The notes under the pieces were generated by a model, which was given only the letters and a program-made list of their open reading frames with translations, ran no database searches and was not told where the DNA came from. Made by a program: the position numbers and the translations under genes. A stretch of DNA of 64,000 bases, taken from NCBI GenBank assembly GCA_037176885.1, contig JAWWNJ010000001.1, positions 124,001-188,000 of the forward strand. The letters are read 5' to 3'. The stretch is from Favolaschia claudopus. Lineage: Eukaryota > Basidiomycota > Agaricomycetes > Agaricales > Mycenaceae. Positions 20,731 through 32,529 of this stretch are shown piece after piece; within the stretch, counting starts at the first letter, position 1, and each line of letters opens with the position of its first letter.

Positions 20731-21276
20731 TTTGTGATTCTTTTTTTGTGCGGCAAAACATTCGCAAAATCATGTTGAGATTACATTTACCACCTACTCA
20801 GCTACAATATCTATCTTCTGTATCTCATAGTGCCAATCTAAATGTCTTGCCTAGTGAGAAATTGCTTCATAACGCCGGAAGAGCTCTCTAAAGTTGGGTC
20901 GTTGAAGTTGCTGACTCGGCGCCTATTCGGCGCTTATCGCGAGGTAATCAAGATTTGTCGGGGTCGGCCGAGGATGCCGCTTTCGACTCAATGATGTGGG
21001 GCTTGTTTGGGTTGCTTAGTCAGCTTTTACCTTCACCCTTACCCATACGACGACTCCAGCTTATTTCTGCGCCGTTCTCCTTCTGCTCTTTTCACAGCAC
21101 CTCACGCTGGGCCCAGCTTTAACTCTTCACTTCTCCAAGCGTTTTACGCTGGGTAGGAGCTCCCCGGCATTCGATACCCGTCCCCATGTGATACCGCATG
21201 GCGGAAGTTTTTAATCCGCCATCTCGGTGATGTCTTCAAGATCTGCCTTGGCGTTGGTTCCTTCCCTCTCGCTTTC
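20731..21276. other. Intergenic; probably the left flank of the KDZ element
   Basis: No gene seen. The left end of the transposon should lie here or slightly upstream, but I could not find a repeat matching its right end. Confidence 0.4.
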
Positions 21277-21882
21277 ATGCCTCCGCGTCGTCGTACGTTC
21301 CCTTACTGAGGAATTTTCTAACTGACTGACCTTGTTTTCCCGTTTTCTAGGTGTTCGTACTTTGCATGTCAATGCCCCCACTCGGTCGTCTCAGCGGCCG
21401 CAAACCCGCGATCGTCGTGGTCGTCGTGCTCCTGGCCCGCCGATTTCTCGTTCAGGGTTCCCAATTGGTGTCTCTCAAGGTGTGTAGTCTCTACCGTTTA
21501 TTATCGTATGATCGCTGATACATTCAATTGAATCACAGCCGCCCCCGCCTACGATGCAGCGGCGTGGGCTGCCTTGGACTCCTGGTCGGCCGCGTCGTTC
21601 TCGAACGCGTCGCCTTCGTCCGTCCCGGCTGCCGCGGCGACCTCGTCTGTCTCGCCTTCCGCGTCGACTTCTTGGGGTGGAGGATGGGAGGACAGAAGCG
21701 GTGGTGGATGGGGGGGTGATCAGTGGGGTGGATGGGGCGCAGCTGGCGGTTCATCATCGCCCGCAGCTAGCGGTTCCTCATCGCCCGCCTGGGGCAGTGG
21801 AGACGGGTGGGGCTCAGACAGTGGATGGGGCTCGCCGGCTTGGGGTGCGCGGGATTGGGGCATCAGCGGCTCTGCTTCGTGA
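21277..21882 (+). CDS. Small Trp/Gly/Ser-rich protein next to the KDZ transposase, 162 aa
   Basis: Exons 21277-21292, 21351-21479 and 21539-21882 join in frame to 162 residues. The first exon is only 16 nt (MPPRR plus one base). The N-terminal part is very basic (RPQTRDRRGRRAPGPP), followed by APAYDAAAWAALDSWSAASF. The C-terminal half is a repetitive, surely disordered run of GGW, WGG, SGWGS and SSPAWG motifs. It ends 110 bp before the start of the transposase on the same strand and is probably an accessory gene of the element. A nucleic-acid-binding role is possible from the basic start but not shown. I recall similar Gly/Trp-rich neighbours of CxC2-KDZ genes. Confidence 0.65.
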
Positions 21883-21991
21883 AACAGCTGATAGATTGTT
21901 GATGTAGGATCACGCGTCGTCTGTATGGGCATCGCCCCGTTTCCATACACAACAAATCGTTTCTTCCCCCCTCTTTGTCTCGCGACTGCCC

Positions 21992-24900
21992 ATGAAACGG
22001 AGGAAAATCGGCAGCTTCCAAACCACCGTTGCCTCCGATAGCGACAGCGACACCGACGACAACGGGGAGCACGATGAGCTACCGCGCGCCCGCGAAGAGG
22101 GTCTATTCCATCGTGCCATGCGAACCGACGCTCACGGGCACACCGTTGTTTCCACGTCTCATGTGGCCGTCGCCGCTTCCCCGACCAAGAGACGACCTCC
22201 CGAACGGGATCTCTTGATGCCTGACGACTACCACCCTTCCTCACCAATGGCTATGGAAGATGACGCCGTACCTCACTCAGCGTTTCCGTTTACGAGCGAA
22301 GAATCTTTCGCTTTCGATGAAGGACACCCAGTGGACCCCCCGCGAAGAAAGCAGCGTGAATCAGTATGTTTTTCTTATATTAGAGTCAATCTTGAAATGA
22401 ATAATAACACCCAGGACCGTCCCATGGCGCAATGGCTTCAAAATCGGCGGGACCGTTACCTTGATGAGCTTCTGCGCCTCGAGGGACGTGGAGATCATTG
22501 TTTCCAGACGAAATGCGCAGGTTGTACCACATCCGCCAGCGACGCTGTCTTCCGCTGCAGGGATTGTTTCACCGACGCGCTATTCTGCAAGTCCTGTGTT
22601 GTGACGGAACACAAAGATAATCCACTGCACCGTGTCGAGGTATTTCATCTAAATCTCTCAATGAATTTTGTTAACATGTTCGTCCAGTTCTGGAACAAGC
22701 AGAATTTCTTTGAAACCGTCACTCTCAAGTCTCTGGGACTTCGAATCCAGCTGGGCCATGGAAGGAACGGGGTTTGTCCGGGAACCTTACTGAAACGAGC
22801 TAAGGCGGCAGAGGAGGATGCGAGGAGGGGTGCGGAGGAGAGAGACGTGGCTGAGGAGGGATCGGTTGGCGTGGATGGAGAAGGCGAGAGCGGGGAACCG
22901 TCGGCAGCGACGGGAAAGCATCCCCGCGACGACTTTTGCATTGTTGACTCGAACGGGGTACACGAGGTCGGGCTGGACTTCTGCTCCTGTGCGTCGGCCG
23001 AAGATCATGATATTCAGCTCGTCCGCGCCCGGCTATATCCCGCGACAACCACCAACCCCGCCACGGCTGCGACGTTCCGTGTTCTGCGGGACTTCCACTT
23101 GCTATCGCTGGAGGCGAAATGCTCAGCTCATCATTTCTACAACAAACTCGCGCGGCAAACGAATAATAATGGGGTTTTTCAGCCACGGGTAAGTAATTCA
23201 TGCCGATGCAGCGAGGCTTCGACCTGACCCAATATCAGACGCGCTATAACGAGTTTCTCAGAATAGCGCGTGAATGGCGGAACTTGCAGATGTACAAGCG
23301 CGCGGGACGGGCTCACGCTGTCGAGGGGATTGCGGGGACTCGCGCTGGCGAGTGCGCGCTGCTGTGTCCCGCTTGTCCGCAGCCGGGGAAGAACCTTCCC
23401 CTGGATGGCTCGTGGAGAAACGTACCGCGAGAGCAGCGCTTCATTTATGCGTTGTACCTGGCGCTGGACGCGAATTTCCGCATGAAACGGAAGGATGTGT
23501 CGAGTGAAGCTGATGATCCATCGCTGGGGGATGGTATCGCGTTCTTTGGGAAGGTTCAGGAGTATATGGAGCACCTGGATAAGAATTGGGGGCTTGAGCA
23601 GGAGGTACGCTCGTTACGCTTTTACTTGAAATTGATATATAATAATACTTTTGCAGAAAAGTACCTGTGTCGCTCACGATGCTGTTGACGAGCCGAATAG
23701 GGAGTCCTATGGAACGGCGTCGTCAGGCATCGGGACGGTCGATTGTGCGCGGCATAACATGAAACGCCCGAACGGCGTAGGAGATCTTCAGAAGGGTGAA
23801 AGGTATGGTCATCTTTTTTCGAATTCTTTCTTGTCTTTCTTACGCTAGCGACAGGTATATTAATATGGACTATCTGTTGTGGAAGAGTCTTGAATATTAC
23901 GATGCCATTCAACATCTATTCATTTCCTACGATATTGTGTGTCAATGGTTCAAGAACGTCTGGATCCGGCTCAGCAAATACAGTCCTGAGCTGCAGCAGC
24001 GCGGTCTGCGGCGCTTCTACACCTGGCTTATACCCAAGTTCCACCTCCCCGCTCATATCGAAGACTGCAACGTCTTATTCTCCTTCAATCTCACTCCATT
24101 CGTTGGCCAAACAGACGGAGAGGCGCCCGAGAGAGGTTGGGCTCATATTAACGGTTTCGCGACGAGCACGAAGGAGATGGGACCGGGCGCACGGCGCGAT
24201 ACGCTTGACGACGCCTTCAACGATTGGAACCACAAGAAGATAATAGCTCTCGGCAAGTCGCTGCTCGAGAAGATACAAAAAGCGGTCCCGAATATGACAT
24301 CTCACCGCTTGGCGTTGCTCGAAGCGGAGGCAGCGCTGCCAGAGGAGGTGGTTACGCAGTGGAGGGCGGAGATGGAGGCATGGGAGCTGGACGCGTCGAA
24401 GCCAAACCCATTCAAGCTGACGGAGAAGCATGAGGGTATGGCTGCGATTCGTCTGAGGCTGGCGTCGGAGGTTGCGAGGGAAGACGTCGAGAAAGACATC
24501 GACGACGTGCGGGGCGATCTCCATGCCCATGAGATGATTCACATGGGTATGCAGTTGGAGGCTCAGCAACGACAACTATCATTCGATGCCGGTCTCCTCA
24601 AAACACACGCCACCGATCGTCAGAAGACAGGGCTAGTCGAGCGATCCAACAAGCTGGGGAGGAAGATAGCGGAGTGGCTGAAAATCCGCGAGTCTTTCAC
24701 GCCAGACGTTTCTTCGATTCGAGCGGCGGACGACGCAGCTCGTACTCAATCCGCCTGCCTACAACCTACCCCCGCCTTACCCACCCCCAGCATCAAGCTG
24801 TGGCTCCCCTCCGCGCTCATGACCCGGCCGCAGACTGTGGTGAAGGAAACCCACGCACACTACGAGTTTGAGCTGCGCGTGGGGCAGGCGCATGCGGCGC

Positions 24901-25742
24901 TCGAAGAACTGCGACGGCTCTTGCTTGTCCGTACCGCTCAATACCAATATAAGAACGAATTTCAGCGCGGTGTTGCCGCTAACACCCGGGGCAAGACCGC
25001 CATTGCCAGCACCGACGAGCAGATCCGCCGAGCTGCTGCGGAGTACCGTGTTGCGCGACAGGCCTTGGAGCGCCTGGGGCCGCTTTTGAAGGAGACGGCT
25101 TGGCAGCAGCAGCTTCGGGTCCTCATGCCTGATGATGTTCGCCCGCGACCACGCGCCACCTTCAGCGATCCGCAACGCAAGTCTGGGTACAAGAGGAAAC
25201 GGGGGCAGACGAGAGAGGAGGTTGCGGAGGAAAAGCGGAGAAGAGAGGCCGACGCACGTCCGGCGTCTTGGATCTGGCTTTCACAGCTGTCGGAGAACGA
25301 GGAGTCGCAAGGTGGAATGGTGGAGGCATTGCGGATTGAGTGGGCGAAGACGCGAGCCCGTGCGCATAGGTGGACGGAGGAGGTGGATCTGCTGGAAGAA
25401 GAGATGCGTCGCGTTCTGCAGTTCCTGGAATGGAAGGCCGGATGGTGGACAGCGCTCGTGGGGCAGCGTGAAGCCGTGGTTTCAGATGCTGTACTGAATG
25501 AGGGATTCACCGCTTACGCGCAGCGCCAATCCCGCATCCAGCTGGACTTGCGAGCCCATTTCCAAGCGAATTGGCGCCATGTCCCTGCCTATATCCAGAT
25601 GGGCCGAGACAGCGTCTCAGCGATCCCGGAGGAGGAGGAGGACGGCGGGGAGGACGAAGAGGACGAGAACGATGACGCTCCGGTACCGGAGGCTCCAGAC
25701 GACTACCTGGGAGCGTCACTAGTCGACGAGTCGCTGGCGTAG
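21992..25742 (+). CDS. CxC2-KDZ transposase, apparently intact, 1,165 aa
   Basis: Transposase of the KDZ superfamily, a class of large fungal DNA transposons. Exons 21992-22363, 22415-22639, 22688-23188, 23239-23604, 23657-23802 and 23855-25742 join in frame without internal stops. The CxC2 cysteine cluster (CAGC, CRDC, CKSC, then TEHKDNPLHRVE) lies at about residues 135-200. Downstream come FIYALYLALDANFRMKRKDV, a family hallmark, and CVAHDAVD (first acidic position). Next are YDIVCQW (second), then HINGFATSTKEMGPGARRDT, which carries the DTLDD block near the third catalytic position. The C-terminal third is a long charged helix region and ends in an acidic tail. Full length and the clean introns argue that the element moved recently. 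The likely accessory gene is at 21277-21882. Confidence 0.92.
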
Positions 25743-27079
25743 CATGTCTGGATTATTTTGGACTTTTTTGAAGCAAATCATGCCGCTACGCGTTGTATTT
25801 CTACCTACGATGGACAAGGACGTTTTATACTGTATTTTTAGCGATTTTCTGCGTTTTTTTTGTCCCGTTTTCGTCCACGCTGAGACCGACGGCGACGAAG
25901 CACCTTTGCTCGCTGTCTGCCCAATTTGGGACGCTTATGTCATACATCCGAAAACGGAAACACCCCTCGTCGTCGTCGCCCACGAGCAGCTCAGAGGCTT
26001 GCTCGCCGTCCCTTGTACTCATCAGCTTAAGCGGCAGTGGCTGTCATTTCTATATCAAGGTGCCTCTCATTAGAGGCTTGAATACAAAACATATTGACCT
26101 CTCATTAGAGGTCGTATTATAAAACACCGCCATTATCTGGTGTTCTTCCGGAATTCAAATTTGAAGCTGCGCACAAACAAGTATGTAAGTACCACCTACC
26201 GCTTGAAATAAGTTACCTCGACCTCCTCTTATGTAGAAATCAAGCCAAAAAAAAAAGATCTAGACGTCTTTCTGTTAACGACAAATGTAAGTAGTAAGTA
26301 CATATCCCGAATCCGCGGCGACCCTCCCTTTTCTCAGTCCGTCGGGTACATAACTGTAACACGCAAACCAAATCGAAGCCAAACGCGATCCCGAATACTG
26401 ACTTACTTTCCTCTCTTCTTTAATCTTCAATCTTTGATCTTTGAATCTCCTTTCCATCCCTGACGTCCCTGGCAACTTGCAAGCACTCCCTTCGTCTCGC
26501 CATTCCGTCCTCTCTTTCCCTTTAAAGAGTTTAAACCTGGACTTGAACCTCAACCTGAGAAATTGCCTCGACCGCAACTCCAATTTCCGCACACAAATCC
26601 TCCTCTGGCCCGGGATCTCGCGTGGCCGCAAGAGCATTCTCTCTTACTTACTTACTTACGCTTTCCCCTGAGCCCGGGCCACCATCTCGATTTCGTAGCC
26701 ACTGGCACAAGCCTTCAAGTTGTTAACGCGTTATTGAATATTCGCGTCGTAACCTTTGACCTTATCTCTACCTTTGTCTCCGCGCCTTCCCCCGCATCAC
26801 TGAACTTGAACGCAAATCCCGTTGATCTTGAAGAGAACTCAACCCGAGTCATTTGGCAGTTTCATTCTGTATCTTCCAACACTGATCTCCAGAAGAAGAA
26901 AAAAGACGTTGACGCGCATCTTTATCGTCATCATTATCTCTCGAAACCCTCGACGAATCGATAGCCAGTGCAGAGCAACAAAATCCTACCCGCGTTAAAG
27001 ATCTCCCTGTTTGAACGCCCAATGGCATGAAAACTACCGCGCAAACACCTCCCCACCCTCGCCTTTCCTTCTCCGTGCA
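25743..27079. other. KDZ element tail and gene-free spacer
   Basis: Positions 25743-26160 are the 3' tail of the KDZ element. At about 26060-26115 there are two copies of the hairpin CCTCTCATTAGAGG separated by about 30 bp. The same arrangement, diverged, is found on the minus strand near 8470-8560. From 26200 to 27079 there is pyrimidine-rich sequence with short frames only (for example 26563-26964) and no recognised motif. Confidence 0.5.
26055..26125. repeat. Paired hairpin repeat at the KDZ tail
   Basis: CCTCTCATTAGAGG (stem CCTCT/AGAGG, loop CATT) occurs at about 26063 and again at about 26097. The first copy is followed by a TTGAATACAAAAC string; the second by TATTATAAAACACCGCC. A diverged copy of this unit lies inverted near 8470-8560. 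It could act as a terminator or as a subterminal repeat of the transposon. Confidence 0.65.
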
Positions 27080-29300
27080 CTAAATGCTGGACGCCATGCG
27101 CGGGTAGAGAATCTGTTCATCATCGCTCTCTGGGTCCTCCTCCATGAATGGACCCCTGGGGCCACGATCACCGTCTGAGGGCTCATTGTCCTTCTCGTTG
27201 TCTGAACCTTCGTGCAGTGGGGCGATGGAGTCGGAAGACACATCTGTAAGTGAGCTAGCTATAAGTGACATGTTCGCATTGAATTCCAATCACTTCACCA
27301 AAGAGGGGGGAAGGCGGTGGATCCCCTTCATCTCCGAAATAGAAAAGTGGCAGCCCCAGGTGTTTAGCGATCTCCTGGCTGTCGGGATTGAATCCTTTCA
27401 TTGTATGAAACGTGTGAAGATCTTTGAAAAGGGTCTCGTCTACGTAAATTTGGGACACGAGGATTTCCAGGGAAGCCTGAGGTAATCCAAGATTCAAAGC
27501 TTCATTTGGTGACAGACGGTCATTGCCAGATGGATCAAAGGACCAGTAGTGTTCCTCGGTTGTGAAGCAACACCGAGTCAAGTTTGGGGTGAAAAACCCG
27601 CGAGAAGGGGGAAGGAAGAGAAAGATCTCTCCGAGAGATTCGGGCAGCTGCCAACTGGTGAAGCTATAACTAGCGTATACTGTACCGATAAAAGCTGAAG
27701 CCCAAGTTAGCCATTGAGCATAAGTAACCCCCACATTTGAGAGCCACCCACAGTATGAGGAACACTCTGTGCCCAGATGACTTGTGATGTAATTTGCCTG
27801 CGCAAACGGTGAAAACAGCTCCTGCGGGGCCTCCGGAGACCCACAGCACAATTGAAGTTTGAAACTGAAGTCTCGAAGCTGTGAGTGCTCAGCAAACTTT
27901 TCCGAACACCTGACATTGGGAATCTCGTAATTAGTATCGGCGAGAATCAATTCCAAACACACCGCGTCCATCCATTCAGCAACATATGAGTCCCGAAATA
28001 CCCAGGGTAAACAACATTGCCCCCCTGGAAGGACCACTTTTTCGCCGGAGTATGGTTAAGTTGTAGATAAGCCACTTCTTGCAGATCACCCGCCACATCC
28101 TTGACCACGCCATGTGGCCGAATAGTGGAGTGTCGGGCGAGGGGTAAGGTCCGAACTTGCCACCACAGACCGAGGCCAATGAGCTCACGATAGTAGGATT
28201 TAAGGTCAAGAGAATCAATCATCCCTGAAGCTTCCATCGGTGGGAGTATGTATTTTGGAGAGTGGATAGTCATGTTCGCCTCCACAGAATGAGTTTGGAA
28301 TTGTGCATTCAGGGTGGGAGTATCTTCAATGCACATTTTGCCGGATCGATCAAACCAATAGGTACATTGCCTCATGCCCTTAAAGGAAGTGAGTCGCAAG
28401 TCCTTCAGCAATCGAGACACCCACCAGATACTGCAAATTTTTCATGAATGCAATGTAAGGACCATGAGCCTTATGTTGGCAGTTTAGCTAATAAAAATCC
28501 CCCCGTATCATAGTCAAGGAACTGAACCTTAAACTCATTTCCCTAGGGAGTAGAATAAGATGGCATTCGCTACAGCACGAGATGCTTACATGAAAATGCT
28601 CAAAGTAAACTTGTTGTGTTGGTGTCCTGCTGTACATTTGTTTCATTTGTTCCCATGATATGTATTCTATCCGAAGTCGTCATTCACAGGGGAAAAACAA
28701 TGTGCAACACTACCATCGTGATAGATTGCTGCATATAAACCTTGTGCAGACATAATCCCAAAGAGCTGTAAGACATTGGGATGTCTATAGGCTTAGTTAA
28801 TGACATGAGCCCGTGAAAGACAGAGGAACACACCGCAATCGCATGTGGAGTGATATATATTCATCCCACACCTCATTGACATCCTTTTCCTGACCCTCAT
28901 ATGTTGTGACCGTCATAGGCGATTCCCATCCATAAATCTTAGCCCTGTAAACGCGCCGAACAACGTTTCGACCATATACGCGTTGCACGCCTCCGATATC
29001 CTTTCCGAGGACGATATCACCTAAACGGATCCTTCGAAAATCTATATCTCGGAGTGAGGCACATTCAGTGAGCGAGTCAGATGTTCGCGCACTCTCAAAC
29101 TCTGGCGCCTTTCTCTGCACGGTGAGGTTAAATGTTCCTCCGCTGATCTCGAAGTTTTGATTCTGATGAAACAGCGCCCTAATTTATGCTGTCGTCGGCG
29201 AGGACTATTCCAGAGCGGAGGGAGCATACTGAACAACTGAAGGGCTCGAAATTTCCTCGAGTTCGGGGTCTTGAGCGTAGTCTCTGAAGCTGGAAGTCAT
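27080..29300 (-). CDS. Kinase-like GGTF/DDEQILYPR family protein, copy 2
   Basis: Second family member. The best start is ATG at 29300 (MTSSFRDYAQDPELEEISS), splicing to an exon after AAATTAG with NQNFEISGGTFNLTVQ. Then come an intron of the same phase as in copies 1 and 3, the N-lobe-like block IRLGDIVLGKDI, RRVYRAKIYGWESPMTVTTY and RHPNVLQLFG. Later exons give CTYWFDRSGKMCIEDTP, YILPPMEASGMIDSL, HYWSFDPSGNDRLSPNEA and MKGFNPDSQEIAKHLGLPLF. The last exon has the acidic tail ESDDEQILYPRMASSI and stops at 27080. It has more than eight exons, not all resolved. No HRD or DFG motif is visible, so this is at most a pseudokinase-like fold. I saw no frameshift in the segments I compared. Confidence 0.65.
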
Positions 29301-30520
29301 GCGTGGTGGTAAGAGGCAAGGGACCGCGGGCGAGTGGGACATTGCCTCGTGTGTTAAGCACTGTCTATAATTAAAGGCTGTGTAAACCGAGAAAAAAAGC
29401 TGTATCTGAGGCTGTTGTGGACAGGTACAGCCGAAATAACCAGATCTATAAGTCGCGTGAATCTAAAGAAGTGAGTGACGGGAGACTGGTAAGCGGTGGA
29501 TTAGTGTACTGATTCCTGAAGGGGGAAAAGAAAGAGAGAGGCGCCGAATTCGAATGAAAGCAAGAATCAACGGAGTAGGAAAAACGGGGTTGCGGAAATA
29601 AAGTAGAGATAATGCTGCAAAACCGGATAAATTCGCAAAAGCGAGAAATGTAACGCACACTTTATAACACAGCGTACGTGTCCGTATCCCAACGTCTTCG
29701 GCGTCTTCGTGCCCCTGGGCACCCGTGACGAGACTGACAGATGGGATGTGGGTACAAGAGGACATCCCAGCCTCTTCAGCCAGATCAGTTGCGAGTCCCG
29801 ACGAGAGTCCCGGTGATGGAAGACGAAAAGACTCAATTCTGTTGTCGCGTATTTGGCTCGGCACAAGCTCGGCATCAGTCGGCTTAGAGTTCACAGATTT
29901 CGGCCGATGGTTGTTTCACCTTGACCACCATGTCGCTTTTCAAAATGCGACGCTCCAACGCCTCGTTTGGGGCCATATATTTCGTAATACTCAACGGAGG
30001 CCATAATGTCTGCTGGGCAATTACGCCGGGAGTCACTTCGAAGCTTCATACTAAGTACCACCCACTGGCAGTGTCGCGTTTTGTTTCAGGTGACAGGCAG
30101 TCAGACTTGTGCTGGATTGATATCATCAACCCTACTAGGAGTACGTTCACAAACAAACTCTAGCTTTAGTCGTATCGTGGTGTCTCGTTCAAGCTTCTGC
30201 TGTTGCTCGGTCTCCCTTATTGAAGCTTTTCATGGCGACCATCAGCCTCCTTGTTCTCGAGGAACGAGAGTAACAAGGCTCGTTGAGCTTGTTACTTTGA
30301 ATATGATTTCTCGCCTCGCTCTGGGAATACGCGTGGATACCGCTATATTGTTTTCCTAGCGCACTTTAGATGGGCGGTTAATCGTCCCCAATACTACAAC
30401 GATTAACAATTAGGGTCTTTGTTTTCAAACAATAGCATGGTAGTCAGGGTGATATCTCTCCGCTCTTGTTCTCCTATGTATAAAGGCACGAATCCTCCGA
30501 GCCTTGCGTCGACAATATAC
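29301..30520. other. Gene-poor spacer
   Basis: No gene could be supported. A plus-strand frame from 29929 (MSLFKMRRSNASFGAIYFVI) could encode a small protein of about 78 residues with a short hydrophobic stretch, but it has no known motif. A minus-strand frame at 29463-29894 has a hydrophobic segment and no ATG at its start. Confidence 0.35.
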
Positions 30521-32083
30521 ATGAAACGACGACGCACCTGGGTATGTGCTTAATTATTTGGCTAAGGTTTAATCTTCCCGCTCAACCCCTTGATTTGTTC
30601 AGTTCAGATCCAAACGCCCCGCGAAGCGGGTCAAACTTCACCGAGATACCCAGGATTCTAACGAAGGTGTAGGGCTTCAAAACCTACCGAACGAAGTTTT
30701 GGCAGAAATCTTTCGATGGGCTGTTGAGGATGATACACTGTTCCTCCCGCACCTCAAACCAATCACTGATAGTTACTTCCCACGCACCGTCCTCCATATT
30801 CGGATCGCGCATGTCTGCAGCCAATGGAGAAAACTTGCCATCGCCACAATTTGGAACCGAGTCTACTTGGACTTGGGCCGTATGTTCCAACATTGCTTCC
30901 CGCCACCGCACGAGGAGGTCTGGAATCATTTCATTTCCCTCCTACCTCCCCAACAGGGATTGGATATTCACATCACAGCGCTGAAATGGATCGCACCTGG
31001 GGCACTGCAGTCTATCGTCCTTGACCACGCAGCGCGCATCAAATCTCTCCATCTCGAGATCGACGACGATGATATGAAAGTCTTGTTACATCTGCCACCA
31101 AACACGTTCCCAATTCTGCGTCATCTCAGCCTCGTATACCTTATGGCTCCTTATTTCCGTGTCTTTCCGCCGGACGGCGCCGACTTCACGCCCATCTCGC
31201 AGCTTGCCCCGCGATTGATGAGCTTTGGCTTCTTCTCCATTTATACACGACACATCGAACCTCGGCGTTTTGGGCTTGATCTCTGCTCACTAACGAAGCT
31301 CAATCTCAGTACTGGAGTCACCGAGGACATCATTTACGACGTCCTCCATTTAACACCGTCAATTCAAAGTCTGGCTGCGTGGATCACTAAAAGCAGATCT
31401 CCCAATACGATCTCAACTTCTGACGGTACAAATTCTTTTGAGGTCTGATAGGAACCTGTATTGATGCTGTCATAGACTCCGAGGAATCCGACGAGGACGA
31501 AGAGGACGAAGACACGATTGAATCAATTGCCACCTCCGACGCAGAGAATGTTCCCGCAATCATTCTACACCATCTCACCGATCTCAACTTGGGATTTGGA
31601 AGCGCAGGCGTTCAAGCACGCTTCATGCGTGAGGTAGGAACCCCATCCCTCGCCGCCCTCTCCCTCCAACCCAACGTATCATACACCGAAGCCTTGCATA
31701 AGGTCACCCTCCAATTTCTCCGCCGCAGTACGACCACTCGCCCTCACGGACTGACCTCCCTTGTGCTCCACGGCGTCAAGGGGCTCTCGGAAGCCCAGTT
31801 CCGGGAGTTGCTGACTGAGCATGGTACGGATTTAACCGAATTGTGCATCGACAGCTGCTCAGGAAGTTTATGGGATGTATTCAACGAGGAGTCGGAGTTC
31901 CAAAAATCCAGTCCGACCACCGAAGCGCCAAATACTCCTCCCCTTCTGCTCCCGAACCTCGCTGCATTCACTTGTATCGGATTCGAGAAAGATCGGGCGA
32001 GGGGTATAGTCGATTTCATTGACGGAAGAAATTCCAAGAATGGAAACACAAAGGAGGGCACGGGATTCGCCGAGTGTATCTAA
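30521..32083 (+). CDS. F-box protein, 483 aa
   Basis: Exons 30521-30541, 30603-31425 and 31476-32083 join in frame to 483 residues. The first exon is only seven codons (MKRRRTW), giving a basic start (RSKRPAKRVKL) that could act as a nuclear signal. The F-box follows: LQNLPNEVLAEIFRWA, then IAHVCSQWRKLAIATIWNRV. The rest has irregular leucine-rich repeats (IKSLHLEIDDDD, FPILRHLSLVYL, LCSLTKLNLSTG, LTSLVLHGVKGL). An acidic insert DSEESDEDEEDEDTIES directly follows the second intron. Known family members deliver substrates to SCF ubiquitin ligases; the target is unknown. Confidence 0.75.
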
Positions 32084-32529
32084 AGGCTGGATTCGACCTC
32101 AGGGATCAGTATTACTGCAGGTCAGGAACCATTGATACGTATATTATATCTGCAGCAAGGGAATGGCACCAAAAGTTTGGTATGGTGGTGCATGTCGTGT
32201 GCGGAGAGAAACGGTATCCGACCGTATATACCGGTAGAGATCGAAATCAATGATAAGACGGTTCTGTCAATTTCAAGGAATATGCTTATCTTTGTGGAGG
32301 AGACTCGAGAGAAGAATAGTATTAGTAGTGGATGGATCCAAATTGAAACAATCGGTTTCAAAGAGTCAAGTGCACCTGGAAGCGACGGTCTTCGTTGCCA
32401 GATCGATTCCTACCTCACAGTGCGACCACGACAGTAAAAGCACAACAAAGAGAGTTGGTTGTTTGCATTGACAAGACAGGGCAAAACATAGCAGGGTCCC
32501 AACATTCGTGACTCCTTCTGAATCGACGG
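32084..32529. other. Intergenic between convergent genes
   Basis: Holds the 3' ends of the F-box gene and of the cytochrome P450 gene; no motif seen. Confidence 0.4.

Noticed and set aside
26563..26964. 133-codon plus-strand frame
   Set aside because: No ATG context, motif or splice partner; composition looks like untranslated pyrimidine-rich sequence.
29463..29894. Minus-strand 143-codon frame with a hydrophobic stretch
   Set aside because: It begins at a GTG with no ATG nearby and no supported upstream exon; too weak to call a gene.
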